Source: Palleronia sp. LCG004 (lineage in GTDB: Bacteria > Pseudomonadota > Alphaproteobacteria > Rhodobacterales > Rhodobacteraceae). From it: a stretch of 64,000 nt of DNA. Within the stretch, counting starts at the first letter, position 1, and each line of letters begins with the position of its first letter. The notes beneath the pieces were generated by a model that saw nothing but the letters and a program-made list of their open reading frames with translations, ran no database searches and was not told the origin of the DNA. Shown piece after piece: positions 57,178-64,000 of this stretch. The translations under genes and the position numbers were made by a program. Where the stretch lies: NCBI RefSeq assembly GCF_032931615.1, contig NZ_CP136759.1, positions 930,001 to 994,000 of the forward strand, in the 5' to 3' direction.

Positions 57178-57205
57178 TTGAACGGAGACTGCGATAATCA
57201 CATAT
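57178..57205 (+). promoter_or_regulatory. Sigma-32-type promoter of hsp20
   Basis: TTGAA (57178-57182), 15-bp spacer, TCACATAT (57198-57205), similar to the heat-shock pattern and to the candidate promoter before rpoH. About 100 bp of leader follow. Confidence 0.5.
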
Positions 57206-57210
57206 GCGCT

Positions 57211-57303
57211 GCACCGGACGCCGCTAACGGGTTCGGTGCAAAACCAATCTGCCCGTCCACGCAACGGAGGGCAGGCTCATGTTATCGCTTGCGAAAAGGA
57301 TGA
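57211..57303 (+). promoter_or_regulatory. Folded 5' leader of hsp20, possible RNA thermometer
   Basis: Three hairpins in series: GCACCGGA/TTCGGTGC (57211-57218, 57232-57239), CTGCCC/GGGCAG (57249-57254, 57269-57274), and a weak TCAT...ATGA stem (57277-57303) that encloses the AAAAGGA ribosome site. The order and the weak last stem recall ROSE-type thermometers of alphaproteobacterial small heat shock genes; a match to ROSE is not established. Confidence 0.4.
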
Positions 57304-57308
57304 CCCCA

Positions 57309-57773
57309 ATGCGCAGTTTCGATCTTGCCCCGCTTTACCGTGCCACCGTCGGTTTCGACCAGATGGCCGACCTCATGGACCGCGTGATGTCCGACCAGAG
57401 CGGCGCGCAGACATACCCCCCATACAATATCGAGAAGACCGGCCACGATTCCTGGCAGATCCAGATCGCCGTCGCGGGTTTCGCCGACGAGGAGCTCTCT
57501 GTTGAGCAGCGTGAGAACGCGCTGATCGTCTCCGCCCGCAAGGCCGAGGACGACACGCAGCGCACGTTCCTGCATCGCGGGATCGCGACCCGTGCATTCG
57601 AGCGCCGCTTCGCGCTGGCCGACCATGTCCGCGTGACGGGCGCGTCCCACGCGAACGGCATGCTCGATATCTCGCTCGTGCGCGAGGTTCCCGAAGCGCT
57701 GAAGCCGCGCCGGATCGAGATCGCGAAGGGCGCGACCGTCGACAGCCGCCGCGTCGAAGCCGAAGACGCGTAA
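57309..57773 (+). CDS. Small heat shock protein Hsp20
   Basis: 154-residue alpha-crystallin-type chaperone of the IbpA class, which holds unfolding proteins for refolding by DnaK/ClpB. The start at 57309 gives MRSFDLAPLYRATVGFDQM, matching the IbpA N-terminus, with AGGA eight bases upstream; ATGs at 57279 and 57300 are less fitting. The alpha-crystallin domain spans about 35-125 (YNIEKTGHDSWQIQIAVAG, FERRFALADHVRV, NGMLDISLVREVPE). Preceded by a sigma-32-like promoter and folded leader, followed by a terminator, so monocistronic and heat-inducible. Confidence 0.92.
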   Translation: MRSFDLAPLYRATVGFDQMADLMDRVMSDQSGAQTYPPYNIEKTGHDSWQIQIAVAGFADEELSVEQRENALIVSARKAEDDTQRTFLHRGIATRAFERRFALADHVRVTGASHANGMLDISLVREVPEALKPRRIEIAKGATVDSRRVEAEDA

Positions 57774-57801
57774 GCGCCGATCCGGTTTTCCGCTCGATCA
57801 T

Positions 57802-57831
57802 GGGCCGCACCATAAGGGTGCGGCCCTTTTT
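57802..57831 (+). terminator. Rho-independent terminator of hsp20
   Basis: GGGCCGCACC, loop ATAAG, GGTGCGGCCC then TTTTT: ten perfect pairs and a T run 28 bp after the hsp20 stop. Confidence 0.92.
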
Positions 57832-57886
57832 CTATGGCAATCCCGGAAAATTCCGTCACGTTCGACCAAAGAGGAGCCGAGAGACG

Positions 57887-58675
57887 ATGTCGAACGACGA
57901 CGCCTACGACAACAGTGGCCATATTCCCGACGCCGCCAGCTATCCCCCCCGCTGGGAGGCCGAAGCCCTTGCGTTCCGTCATGCGCTCGGCCCGCGCGCG
58001 GTCACGAACTGGAGCTACGGCGACAACGTGCGGCAGGTCTTCGACCTCTTCATGCCCGAGGACCCGCCGAAGGGCCTGATGGTGTTCATTCACGGAGGCT
58101 ATTGGCGGCGGTTCGAGCCCGGGATCTGGTCCGCGTTCGCGCAAGGGGGGCTGGATGCGGGCTGGGCGGTGGTGATGCCGGGATACACGCTCGCCCCGGA
58201 GGCGCGCATTTCGCGCATCACGCGCGAGATCGTCCAGGCATTGAGCTTCATGGCGGAGACGGTCCCCGGTCCCATCAGGCTTTCCGGCCACTCCGCAGGC
58301 GGGCATCTGGTCGCGCGGATGCTTTGCGGTGACGCGATGCTGCCCGCCGCCGTCGCCGCGCGGATCGAGGGATGCGTGCCGATTTCGCCGCTCGGCGATC
58401 TGCGACCGTTGATCGACACCGCGATGAACGCGGATCTGGGCCTGACTGAGCGTGAGGCGGCAGGCGAAAGCCCCACGCTGCTGGGGCGGGGGCTCGATGT
58501 GCCGGTAACGGTCTGGGTCGGCGGGGCGGAACGACCGGCCTTCGTCGATCAGGCGCGTGGCCTCGCCGCCGCCTGGGGCGCACCCTGCGAGATCGTCGAG
58601 GGTCGCCACCATTTCGACGTGATCGACGACCTCAAGGATCGCGACAGCGCCCTCATGCGGGCGATCCTCGGCTGA
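57887..58675 (+). CDS. Alpha/beta hydrolase, kynurenine-formamidase-like
   Basis: 262-residue alpha/beta hydrolase. The oxyanion motif HGGYW (residues 69-73) and nucleophile elbow SGHSAGGH (Ser136) resemble AFMID-type arylformamidases that cleave N-formylkynurenine; the closing catalytic His is in GRHHFDVIDDL. GAGGAG precedes the ATG at 57887. No other tryptophan-catabolism gene is nearby, so the substrate is open and a general carboxylesterase remains possible. Confidence 0.82.
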   Translation: MSNDDAYDNSGHIPDAASYPPRWEAEALAFRHALGPRAVTNWSYGDNVRQVFDLFMPEDPPKGLMVFIHGGYWRRFEPGIWSAFAQGGLDAGWAVVMPGYTLAPEARISRITREIVQALSFMAETVPGPIRLSGHSAGGHLVARMLCGDAMLPAAVAARIEGCVPISPLGDLRPLIDTAMNADLGLTEREAAGESPTLLGRGLDVPVTVWVGGAERPAFVDQARGLAAAWGAPCEIVEGRHHFDVIDDLKDRDSALMRAILG

Positions 58676-58687
58676 TCATCGCCGTCT

Positions 58688-60388
58688 TCAGTTCCAGCAG
58701 CCCACGAGCACGGTCATGTCGCGGGCGTGATCCTCGATCTGCCGGCGCGAGGTCGGCGCGAAGGCGGGAAGATCGGCACTGATGCCGTTCTCGGACAGGA
58801 ACTTCCGCAGGGCATCCGCATCGGCGGCGAAGGCCACGTTCTCGGGGAGGGTCCTGCCGCCTGCGGTATCGGTCGCCAGCAGCATGCCGAGCACCGCGCC
58901 CGACCCGTCGAGAACCGGACCACCCGCATCGCCCGACCGCGCCGCGAGTGTCAGTCGGCGCTTGCCCTCCTCTCCGTCGAGCCCCCGCAGATCGGCAAGC
59001 GTGCCGTAGGTCAGGGATGGCGCGCCCAGCGCCCCGTCGAAGCTGAACCCCGAAAGCACGACGGCCGCATCGAGGCGCGGAACGGCATTCAGGAACGTCG
59101 CCTGGCTGCGTGGGGCCAGCGGTTGTTCGGGCGCCAGGAGGGAGAGGCCGAGATCCGCGTCGCTGTCGACCACGCGCGCCTCGATATCGCGGTCGAGCGT
59201 CACGCGCGCGCATCCCGCGGTGGCATCCGCCGTCGTCAGCACGTGACCCGTCTGCGAGACGTAGAAGCCCGACCGCAGCAGGTCGGGCCTGCGGATCGTC
59301 AGACCGGCGAGCAGGTCGATGCCCTGATCTTCCGAAGGTTCCGCTTCGTCGTCGTCCATCACCGTGTCGCGGTCGATCGCGAAGCTCGTGCGCATTTCCT
59401 CGACGATGCGGGTGCGCCGCGCCTCGTCGCCTTCGGGCCAGACGACCGTGAAGCCCTTGATCCGGCCATCGTCCAGCCGCGCCTCGGTATGCGAAACGAT
59501 GCCATCGCCGCGCCCGACCAGCGTGAAATCGCGCTCGCGCATCTCGCGCGGACCTTCTTCCGGCACGATCTCGAGTGTCTGCATGACAGCGTAGAGGCCA
59601 CGCAGCGTGGCCCCGTCGCCCCGTTGGCTGATGAGCAGCACCTGCGCCGCGTCACCGTCATCGCGCGCGACGTATCGCGCGAATGGCGGCGCGTAGCGGT
59701 CGAAGGCCACACGCTCGGTCGGCATGTCGATCGCGATGCCCGCGACATCGTCGGCGACGCGCCTCATCCCCAGACCGTCGAGAACGGTATCGTATTCCTC
59801 GATGAGCGCGGCCCGCTCGGCTATGGTCATCACACCCGTCGCGTCGAAGCCGCGCGCTGCCTGCCATGCCTGCATCGCCTCGCGGGTGCCGCGACCGAAT
59901 GCGCCGTCGATCCCGCCTTCGTAGAATCCCGCGCCGCGCAGGGCGACTTGAAGCTCGCGTCGTTCGGAGGCGGAGAGAAGGCGTTCCGACCGGAGCGCCT
60001 CGGCCCGCGTCTCGCCCCGTGGGGCGGCCTCGCGGCGGGGTTCGAGTGCGACGCGTTCGGGCATCGCCTCGTCCGGCCAGAACTGCGCGCGATAGCTGGT
60101 CCCGTCGCTCAGAAACGCGTCGCCGGGGATGAGGCGCGCGGCCCTGAGCCGCGCGCGCGTCTCGGCGGCCTCGGCTTCGGTGAAGGGGCCGAGGGCGATG
60201 GCGTACCAGCGCGTATTGCCGATCCGGAAACCGTTCACCTCGTCCAGGCGCAGGGCATAGCGGCGCGCGGCGTCGATCGCCTCGGCCTCGCTCGGCTGTG
60301 CCTCGACCTGCACCCAGGCGCCCTGGGCCCCGGCGCTCGTCGTCATCGCGATGAACGCCACGCAGGCGGCGCGAAGAAATCCGGTCAT
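58688..60388 (-). CDS. SPOR/peptidoglycan-binding protein with inactive trypsin-like domain
   Basis: 566-residue exported protein: signal peptide (1-20), a SPOR-like domain (about 24-100, RWYAIALGPFTEAEAAETRA), a PG_binding_1 domain (about 145-205, GGIDGAFGRGTREAMQAWQ), a middle region, and a C-terminal trypsin-like domain (about 370-545). In that domain the catalytic His position reads TTADAT (Asp388) and the GDSGGP motif reads GDAGGP (Ala488), so two of three catalytic residues are lost. It probably works as a cell-wall-binding scaffold. Start at 60388 chosen for the signal peptide. Divergent from glyQ, convergent with the hydrolase gene. Confidence 0.82.
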   Translation of the reverse strand: MTGFLRAACVAFIAMTTSAGAQGAWVQVEAQPSEAEAIDAARRYALRLDEVNGFRIGNTRWYAIALGPFTEAEAAETRARLRAARLIPGDAFLSDGTSYRAQFWPDEAMPERVALEPRREAAPRGETRAEALRSERLLSASERRELQVALRGAGFYEGGIDGAFGRGTREAMQAWQAARGFDATGVMTIAERAALIEEYDTVLDGLGMRRVADDVAGIAIDMPTERVAFDRYAPPFARYVARDDGDAAQVLLISQRGDGATLRGLYAVMQTLEIVPEEGPREMRERDFTLVGRGDGIVSHTEARLDDGRIKGFTVVWPEGDEARRTRIVEEMRTSFAIDRDTVMDDDEAEPSEDQGIDLLAGLTIRRPDLLRSGFYVSQTGHVLTTADATAGCARVTLDRDIEARVVDSDADLGLSLLAPEQPLAPRSQATFLNAVPRLDAAVVLSGFSFDGALGAPSLTYGTLADLRGLDGEEGKRRLTLAARSGDAGGPVLDGSGAVLGMLLATDTAGGRTLPENVAFAADADALRKFLSENGISADLPAFAPTSRRQIEDHARDMTVLVGCWN

Positions 60389-60567
60389 TCGTTGCTGCGC
60401 CTTCTCGTCGCGGTCGCATCGGTGCGACCCGTTCATGGCGGAGGTCATCGCGAAAGCGGGAGCGAGGTCAAGAAACCGGTGCGTGAGCGGCGCGCGCGAT
60501 TGACCCTTGTTGCGCATCTGCCTATGCAGGCCACGCTTTTACCGACCCCCTCCCGAGGATCCCGCAG

Positions 60568-61485
60568 ATGAACCGGCCGCGCTGTTTCCAGGACATCATC
60601 CTCGCGCTCCAGAGCTATTGGGCCGAGGCAGGCTGCGCGGTGCTGCAGCCCTACGACATGGAGGTCGGGGCGGGCACGTTCCACCCGGCCACCACGCTGC
60701 GCGCGCTCGGCCCGCGGGCCTGGTCCGCAGCCTATGTCCAGCCGTCGCGCAGGCCGACCGATGGCCGCTATGGCGACAGCCCGAACCGCTGGCAGCATTA
60801 TTACCAGTTCCAGGTGATCGTGAAGCCGTCGCCGCCGGATCTCCAGGCGCTCTATCTCGGGTCGCTGGCCGCGATCGGCATCGACGCAGAGCTGCACGAC
60901 ATCCGCTTCGTCGAGGACGATTGGGAAAGCCCGACCCTCGGGGCCTGGGGCCTCGGCTGGGAGGTGTGGTGCGACGGCATGGAGGTGAGCCAGTTCACCT
61001 ATTTCCAGCAGGTCGGCGGCCACGATTGCCACCCCGTCTCGGGCGAGCTGACCTACGGGCTGGAACGCCTCGCGATGTACGTGCTGGGCTATGACGACGG
61101 CAACGCGATGCCGTTCAATCCGCCCGACGCGCCCATTCCGCTGACCTATGGCGACGTCTTCCGCGAGGCGGAGGCGCAATATGCCCGCTGGAACTTCGAC
61201 GTGGCCGACACGGAAACCCTGCTTCGCCACTTCGTCGATGCGGAGGCCGAGGCCGCGCGCATCCTGGCCGAGCCGGAAACCGATCCCCGCACCGGTCGCC
61301 ACATCGTCATGGCGCAGCCCGCCTACGACCAGGCGATCAAGGCGAGCCACATCTTCAACCTGCTCGATGCGCGGGGCGTGATTTCGGTCACGGAGCGTCA
61401 GGCCTATATCGGTCGGGTGCGCGCGCTGACGCGGGCCTGCGCAGACGCGTTCCTCGCCACGGATGCCGGCGGAAGGGCCGCATGA
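60568..61485 (+). CDS. glyQ: Glycine-tRNA ligase alpha subunit
   Basis: 305-residue catalytic alpha subunit of the bacterial (alpha-beta)2 glycyl-tRNA synthetase. The family start [20 protein letters not shown] and class II motif regions ([31 protein letters not shown]) are clear. Length is normal. The stop overlaps the DUF6446-like gene start (ATGA), so glyQ, that gene and glyS are translated in series. Confidence 0.97.
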   Translation: MNRPRCFQDIILALQSYWAEAGCAVLQPYDMEVGAGTFHPATTLRALGPRAWSAAYVQPSRRPTDGRYGDSPNRWQHYYQFQVIVKPSPPDLQALYLGSLAAIGIDAELHDIRFVEDDWESPTLGAWGLGWEVWCDGMEVSQFTYFQQVGGHDCHPVSGELTYGLERLAMYVLGYDDGNAMPFNPPDAPIPLTYGDVFREAEAQYARWNFDVADTETLLRHFVDAEAEAARILAEPETDPRTGRHIVMAQPAYDQAIKASHIFNLLDARGVISVTERQAYIGRVRALTRACADAFLATDAGGRAA

Positions 61486-62024
61486 CGGGAAAGATCCTCG
61501 TCCTGCTGATCGCGGCAATCGGTATCGTGGCCGCGATCTCGGTCTGGTACCTTCAGGTCTATTACTACTACGAGAATGTCGACGAGGGCCGCAATTCCGT
61601 GCAGATCGTGCGTCCGGACAGCGAGGCTCCGGCGCTTTTGCGAGCCGAGGAATACCATGCGATCGATGCCAATTCCTCGCCCATCCGGTATCGCGCCTGT
61701 TTCGAGATCGCGCAGCCGAACGTGCCGGGCGGGGCGCTGGACCGTGCGCGCGAGGATTTCACGCCCTATCCCGGGGCCGAACCGCTCAACGCGCCGTTCT
61801 GGTTCGACTGCTTCGACGCGGCCGGGATCGGCGCGATGCTGGAGGAGGGGCGCGCCGCCGCGTTCCTCGGGACCAAGAACTTCGCCTATGGCGTCGACCG
61901 CATCGTCGCGATCACCGACGACGGACGCGGCTATGTCTGGCACCAACCGAACAATTGCGGCGAGCTTGCCTATGACGGCAGTCCGGTGGGCGAGGAATGC
62001 CCCCCGCGAGAGGATGTGAACTGA
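61482..62024 (+). CDS. DUF6446-like membrane-anchored protein between glyQ and glyS
   Basis: 180-residue protein with an N-terminal membrane helix (residues 5-24) followed by a Tyr-rich junction ([12 protein letters not shown]) and a periplasmic domain with four Cys residues ([32 protein letters not shown]) that could form two disulfides. It sits between the two subunits of glycyl-tRNA synthetase with an ATGA overlap on one side and direct abutment on the other. The position and sequence fit DUF6446 of Rhodobacterales as I remember it. Function unknown. Confidence 0.75.
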   Translation: MTGKILVLLIAAIGIVAAISVWYLQVYYYYENVDEGRNSVQIVRPDSEAPALLRAEEYHAIDANSSPIRYRACFEIAQPNVPGGALDRAREDFTPYPGAEPLNAPFWFDCFDAAGIGAMLEEGRAAAFLGTKNFAYGVDRIVAITDDGRGYVWHQPNNCGELAYDGSPVGEECPPREDVN

Positions 62025-64000
62025 ATGCCCGACCTTCTGATCGAACTTTTCTCCGAAGAGATCCCCGCCCGGATGCAGGCGCAGGCCTCGCGCGATCTGC
62101 GTCGCCTCGTGACGGATGGCCTTGTCGAGGCCGGGATCACCTATGCCCATGCCGGGGCGTTCGCGACGCCGCGCCGCCTGACGCTCGCGCTCGAAGGGTT
62201 GCTCGAACGCTCGCCTGACACGCGGGAGGAGCGCAAGGGTCCGAAGGTCGGCGCGCCCGACAAGGCTGTCGAGGGCTTCGCCCGCGGTGCCGGGGTCGCA
62301 CGCGAGGATCTCGAGGCGCGGGATACGGGCAAGGGCGAGGTCTATTTCGCCGTCATCGAACGTCCGGGCCGCCCCGTGGCCGAGATCGTGGCCGAAGTGC
62401 TCGAGAGCGCGATCCGCACTTTCCCCTGGCCGAAATCGATGCGCTGGGGAACGGGCACGCTGCGCTGGGTGCGCCCGCTGCATCGCATCCTCTGCATTCT
62501 GACGCGCGAGGACGGGCACGAGGTCGTGGATCTTTCGCTCGACGGTATAGTGGCGAGCGACGTCACCGAGGGGCACCGCTTCATGGCCCCGGGCGAGATC
62601 CGCGTCACGGGCTTCGAGGATTACGAGGCCAAGCTCCGCCGTGCCAAGGTGCTGATCGACCCCGAGGAACGCGCCGAGACGATCTGGAACGACGCCACGA
62701 ACCTTGCCTTCGCGAGCGGGGCCGAGATCGTCGAGGACCGCGCGCTGCTCTCCGAGGTCGCGGGCCTCGTCGAATGGCCGGTGACGTTGATGGGTCGGAT
62801 CGACGAGGCCTATCTCGACTTGCCGCCGGAGGTTCTCCAGACCTCCATGCGCGAGCATCAGAAGTTCTTTTCGGTGCGCGATCCGAAAACGGGCCGCATC
62901 ACCCGCTTCGTGACTGTCGCCAACCGCGAGACGGCGGATGACGGTGCGACGATCCTGTCGGGCAACCAGCGCGTGCTGGCCGCGCGCCTCGCCGATGCGG
63001 CGTTCTTCTGGCAGAACGACCTTGCCGTCGCGCGGGACGGCAAGATGCAGCCCTGGATCGACAACCTCGCCACCGTGACATTCCATGCCAAGCTCGGGAC
63101 CGAGGCCGACCGCACCGCCCGCATCGCGGCGCTGGCACGCGAACTCGCCTCCTCCGTCGGGGCCGATCCGGACATGGCGGAGCAGGCGGCAAAGCTCGCC
63201 AAGGCCGACCTGACATCCGAGATGGTCTATGAATTCCCCGAACTGCAGGGGGTCATGGGGCAGTATTATGCCCGCGAGGCGGGTTTTCCCGACGAGGTCG
63301 CGACCGCCGTGGCCGAACATTACGCGCCGCTCGGGCCGTCGGACATCGTGCCGACCGCGCCGGTTTCGGTCGCCGTGTCGCTGGCCGAGAAGATCGACAA
63401 GCTCACGGGCTTCTGGGCGATCGACGAGAAGCCGACGGGATCGAAGGACCCCTATGCGCTGCGGCGGGCGGCGTTAGGTGTCATTCGGCTTCTTCTGCTT
63501 AACGAACTTCGACTACGGCTCTTTGATGACGGCATTGTCTCGAAGACGGATTTCTTTCACGCAGAAAGTGAAGTTGGTCTTGTCGGCCCGAAACCGGAAG
63601 AATACGGGCCGGATCTTCTCGCCTTCATCCACGACCGCCTGAAGGTCCATCTTCGCGACGAGGGTATCCGTCACGACGTGATCGACGCCTGTCTCGCCAT
63701 GCCGGGCAACGACGACCTGACGCTGCTGGTCAAGCGTGTCCGCGCGCTGGGGCAGTTCCTCCAAACCGAGGACGGGACGAATTTGCTGCAAGGGTTCAAG
63801 CGCGCCAACAACATCCTGACACAGGCCGAGGGGCAGGACGGCGTCGAATATTCCTTCGGCGCGGACGCGAAATTCGCCGAAACGGACGAGGAACGCGCGC
63901 TGTTCGCAGCCCTCGACGCGGAGGGGCCGAAGATCGAGGCCGCGATGCGCGACGAGGCGTTCGGCACCGCCATGTCCTCGCTTGCCGCACTGCGTGCGCC
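62025..64000 (+). CDS. glyS: Glycine-tRNA ligase beta subunit, 3' end outside window
   Basis: Beta subunit of glycyl-tRNA synthetase, needed for tRNA binding. 658 codons are present without interruption; the family is about 690-750, so a short C-terminal part is missing. Typical segments: PDLLIELFSEEIPARMQAQ at the start, FPWPKSMRWG, QTSMREHQKFFSVRD and KIDKLTGFWAIDEKPTGSKD. It starts directly after the previous stop. Codons from 63474 to about 63600 are unusually AT-rich (TTA, CTA, CGA, AGT, ATT) compared with the rest of the gene, though the protein sequence there still fits the family. Confidence 0.95.
   Translation, partial: MPDLLIELFSEEIPARMQAQASRDLRRLVTDGLVEAGITYAHAGAFATPRRLTLALEGLLERSPDTREERKGPKVGAPDKAVEGFARGAGVAREDLEARDTGKGEVYFAVIERPGRPVAEIVAEVLESAIRTFPWPKSMRWGTGTLRWVRPLHRILCILTREDGHEVVDLSLDGIVASDVTEGHRFMAPGEIRVTGFEDYEAKLRRAKVLIDPEERAETIWNDATNLAFASGAEIVEDRALLSEVAGLVEWPVTLMGRIDEAYLDLPPEVLQTSMREHQKFFSVRDPKTGRITRFVTVANRETADDGATILSGNQRVLAARLADAAFFWQNDLAVARDGKMQPWIDNLATVTFHAKLGTEADRTARIAALARELASSVGADPDMAEQAAKLAKADLTSEMVYEFPELQGVMGQYYAREAGFPDEVATAVAEHYAPLGPSDIVPTAPVSVAVSLAEKIDKLTGFWAIDEKPTGSKDPYALRRAALGVIRLLLLNELRLRLFDDGIVSKTDFFHAESEVGLVGPKPEEYGPDLLAFIHDRLKVHLRDEGIRHDVIDACLAMPGNDDLTLLVKRVRALGQFLQTEDGTNLLQGFKRANNILTQAEGQDGVEYSFGADAKFAETDEERALFAALDAEGPKIEAAMRDEAFGTAMSSLAALRA

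Overview
This is a GC-rich, gene-dense chromosomal window from an alphaproteobacterium, most likely the Rhodobacteraceae/Roseobacter group. The evidence is the RibBX-type riboflavin gene, a tRNA-His with A73 and no genomic G-1, the glyQ-DUF6446-glyS arrangement, the heat-shock sigma factor RpoH with its diagnostic box, an MmcB-type repair protein, and several small proteins of Rhodobacterales type. No rRNA, CRISPR array, insertion sequence, integrase or phage gene is visible. The window reads as core chromosome rather than an island.

Layout. 1-5.2 kb: 5' part of homoserine dehydrogenase (hom), small lipoproteins and a three-gene TadE/TadE/TadG-VWA pilus-type operon. 5.3-10.9 kb: dnaG, rpoD, a DedA protein, a YjbQ-type protein. 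10.9-15.7 kb: a tightly overlapped nrdR-ribD-ribE-ribBX-ribH-nusB operon that ends in two tiny membrane proteins. 15.7-18.9 kb: a periplasmic ClpP-fold protein with a coiled-coil membrane partner, a structured intergenic stretch, mmcB and tRNA-His. 19-22.4 kb: an RluA-type pseudouridine synthase, rpoH behind a sigma-32-like promoter, and an oxidoreductase. 22.4-28.3 kb, minus strand: oligoendopeptidase F, an amidohydrolase, the DNA ligase/SNM1-type exonuclease pair, and a BLUF blue-light sensor.

28.4-31.7 kb holds a three-gene predicted peptide-ligation operon (circularly permuted ATP-grasp, alpha-E protein, transglutaminase). 31.9-43.9 kb: DEAD-box helicase, AbrB-type membrane protein, endonuclease III, adenosine kinase, HIT protein, ABC ATPase, polA, an RluE-type synthase and a peroxiredoxin-like protein. 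45.2-51.9 kb: MoxR ATPase, DUF58, DUF4159 and a large membrane protein with a GATase-like domain. 53.1-57.1 kb: the glycolate oxidase operon glcDEF. 57.2-60.4 kb: a heat-inducible small heat shock protein, a kynurenine-formamidase-like hydrolase, and a SPOR/peptidoglycan-binding protein whose trypsin-like domain has lost its catalytic His and Ser. The window closes with glyQ, a DUF6446 gene and most of glyS.

Most genes are packed in operons with ATGA, GTGA, TGATG or TTGA stop/start overlaps, so translational coupling is the rule. Regulatory signals visible by eye are sigma-32-like promoters before rpoH and hsp20 (the former with a perfect inverted repeat filling its spacer), several hairpin terminators, and a repeated 17-bp palindrome of the form GGTTTCGC-N-GCGAAACC.
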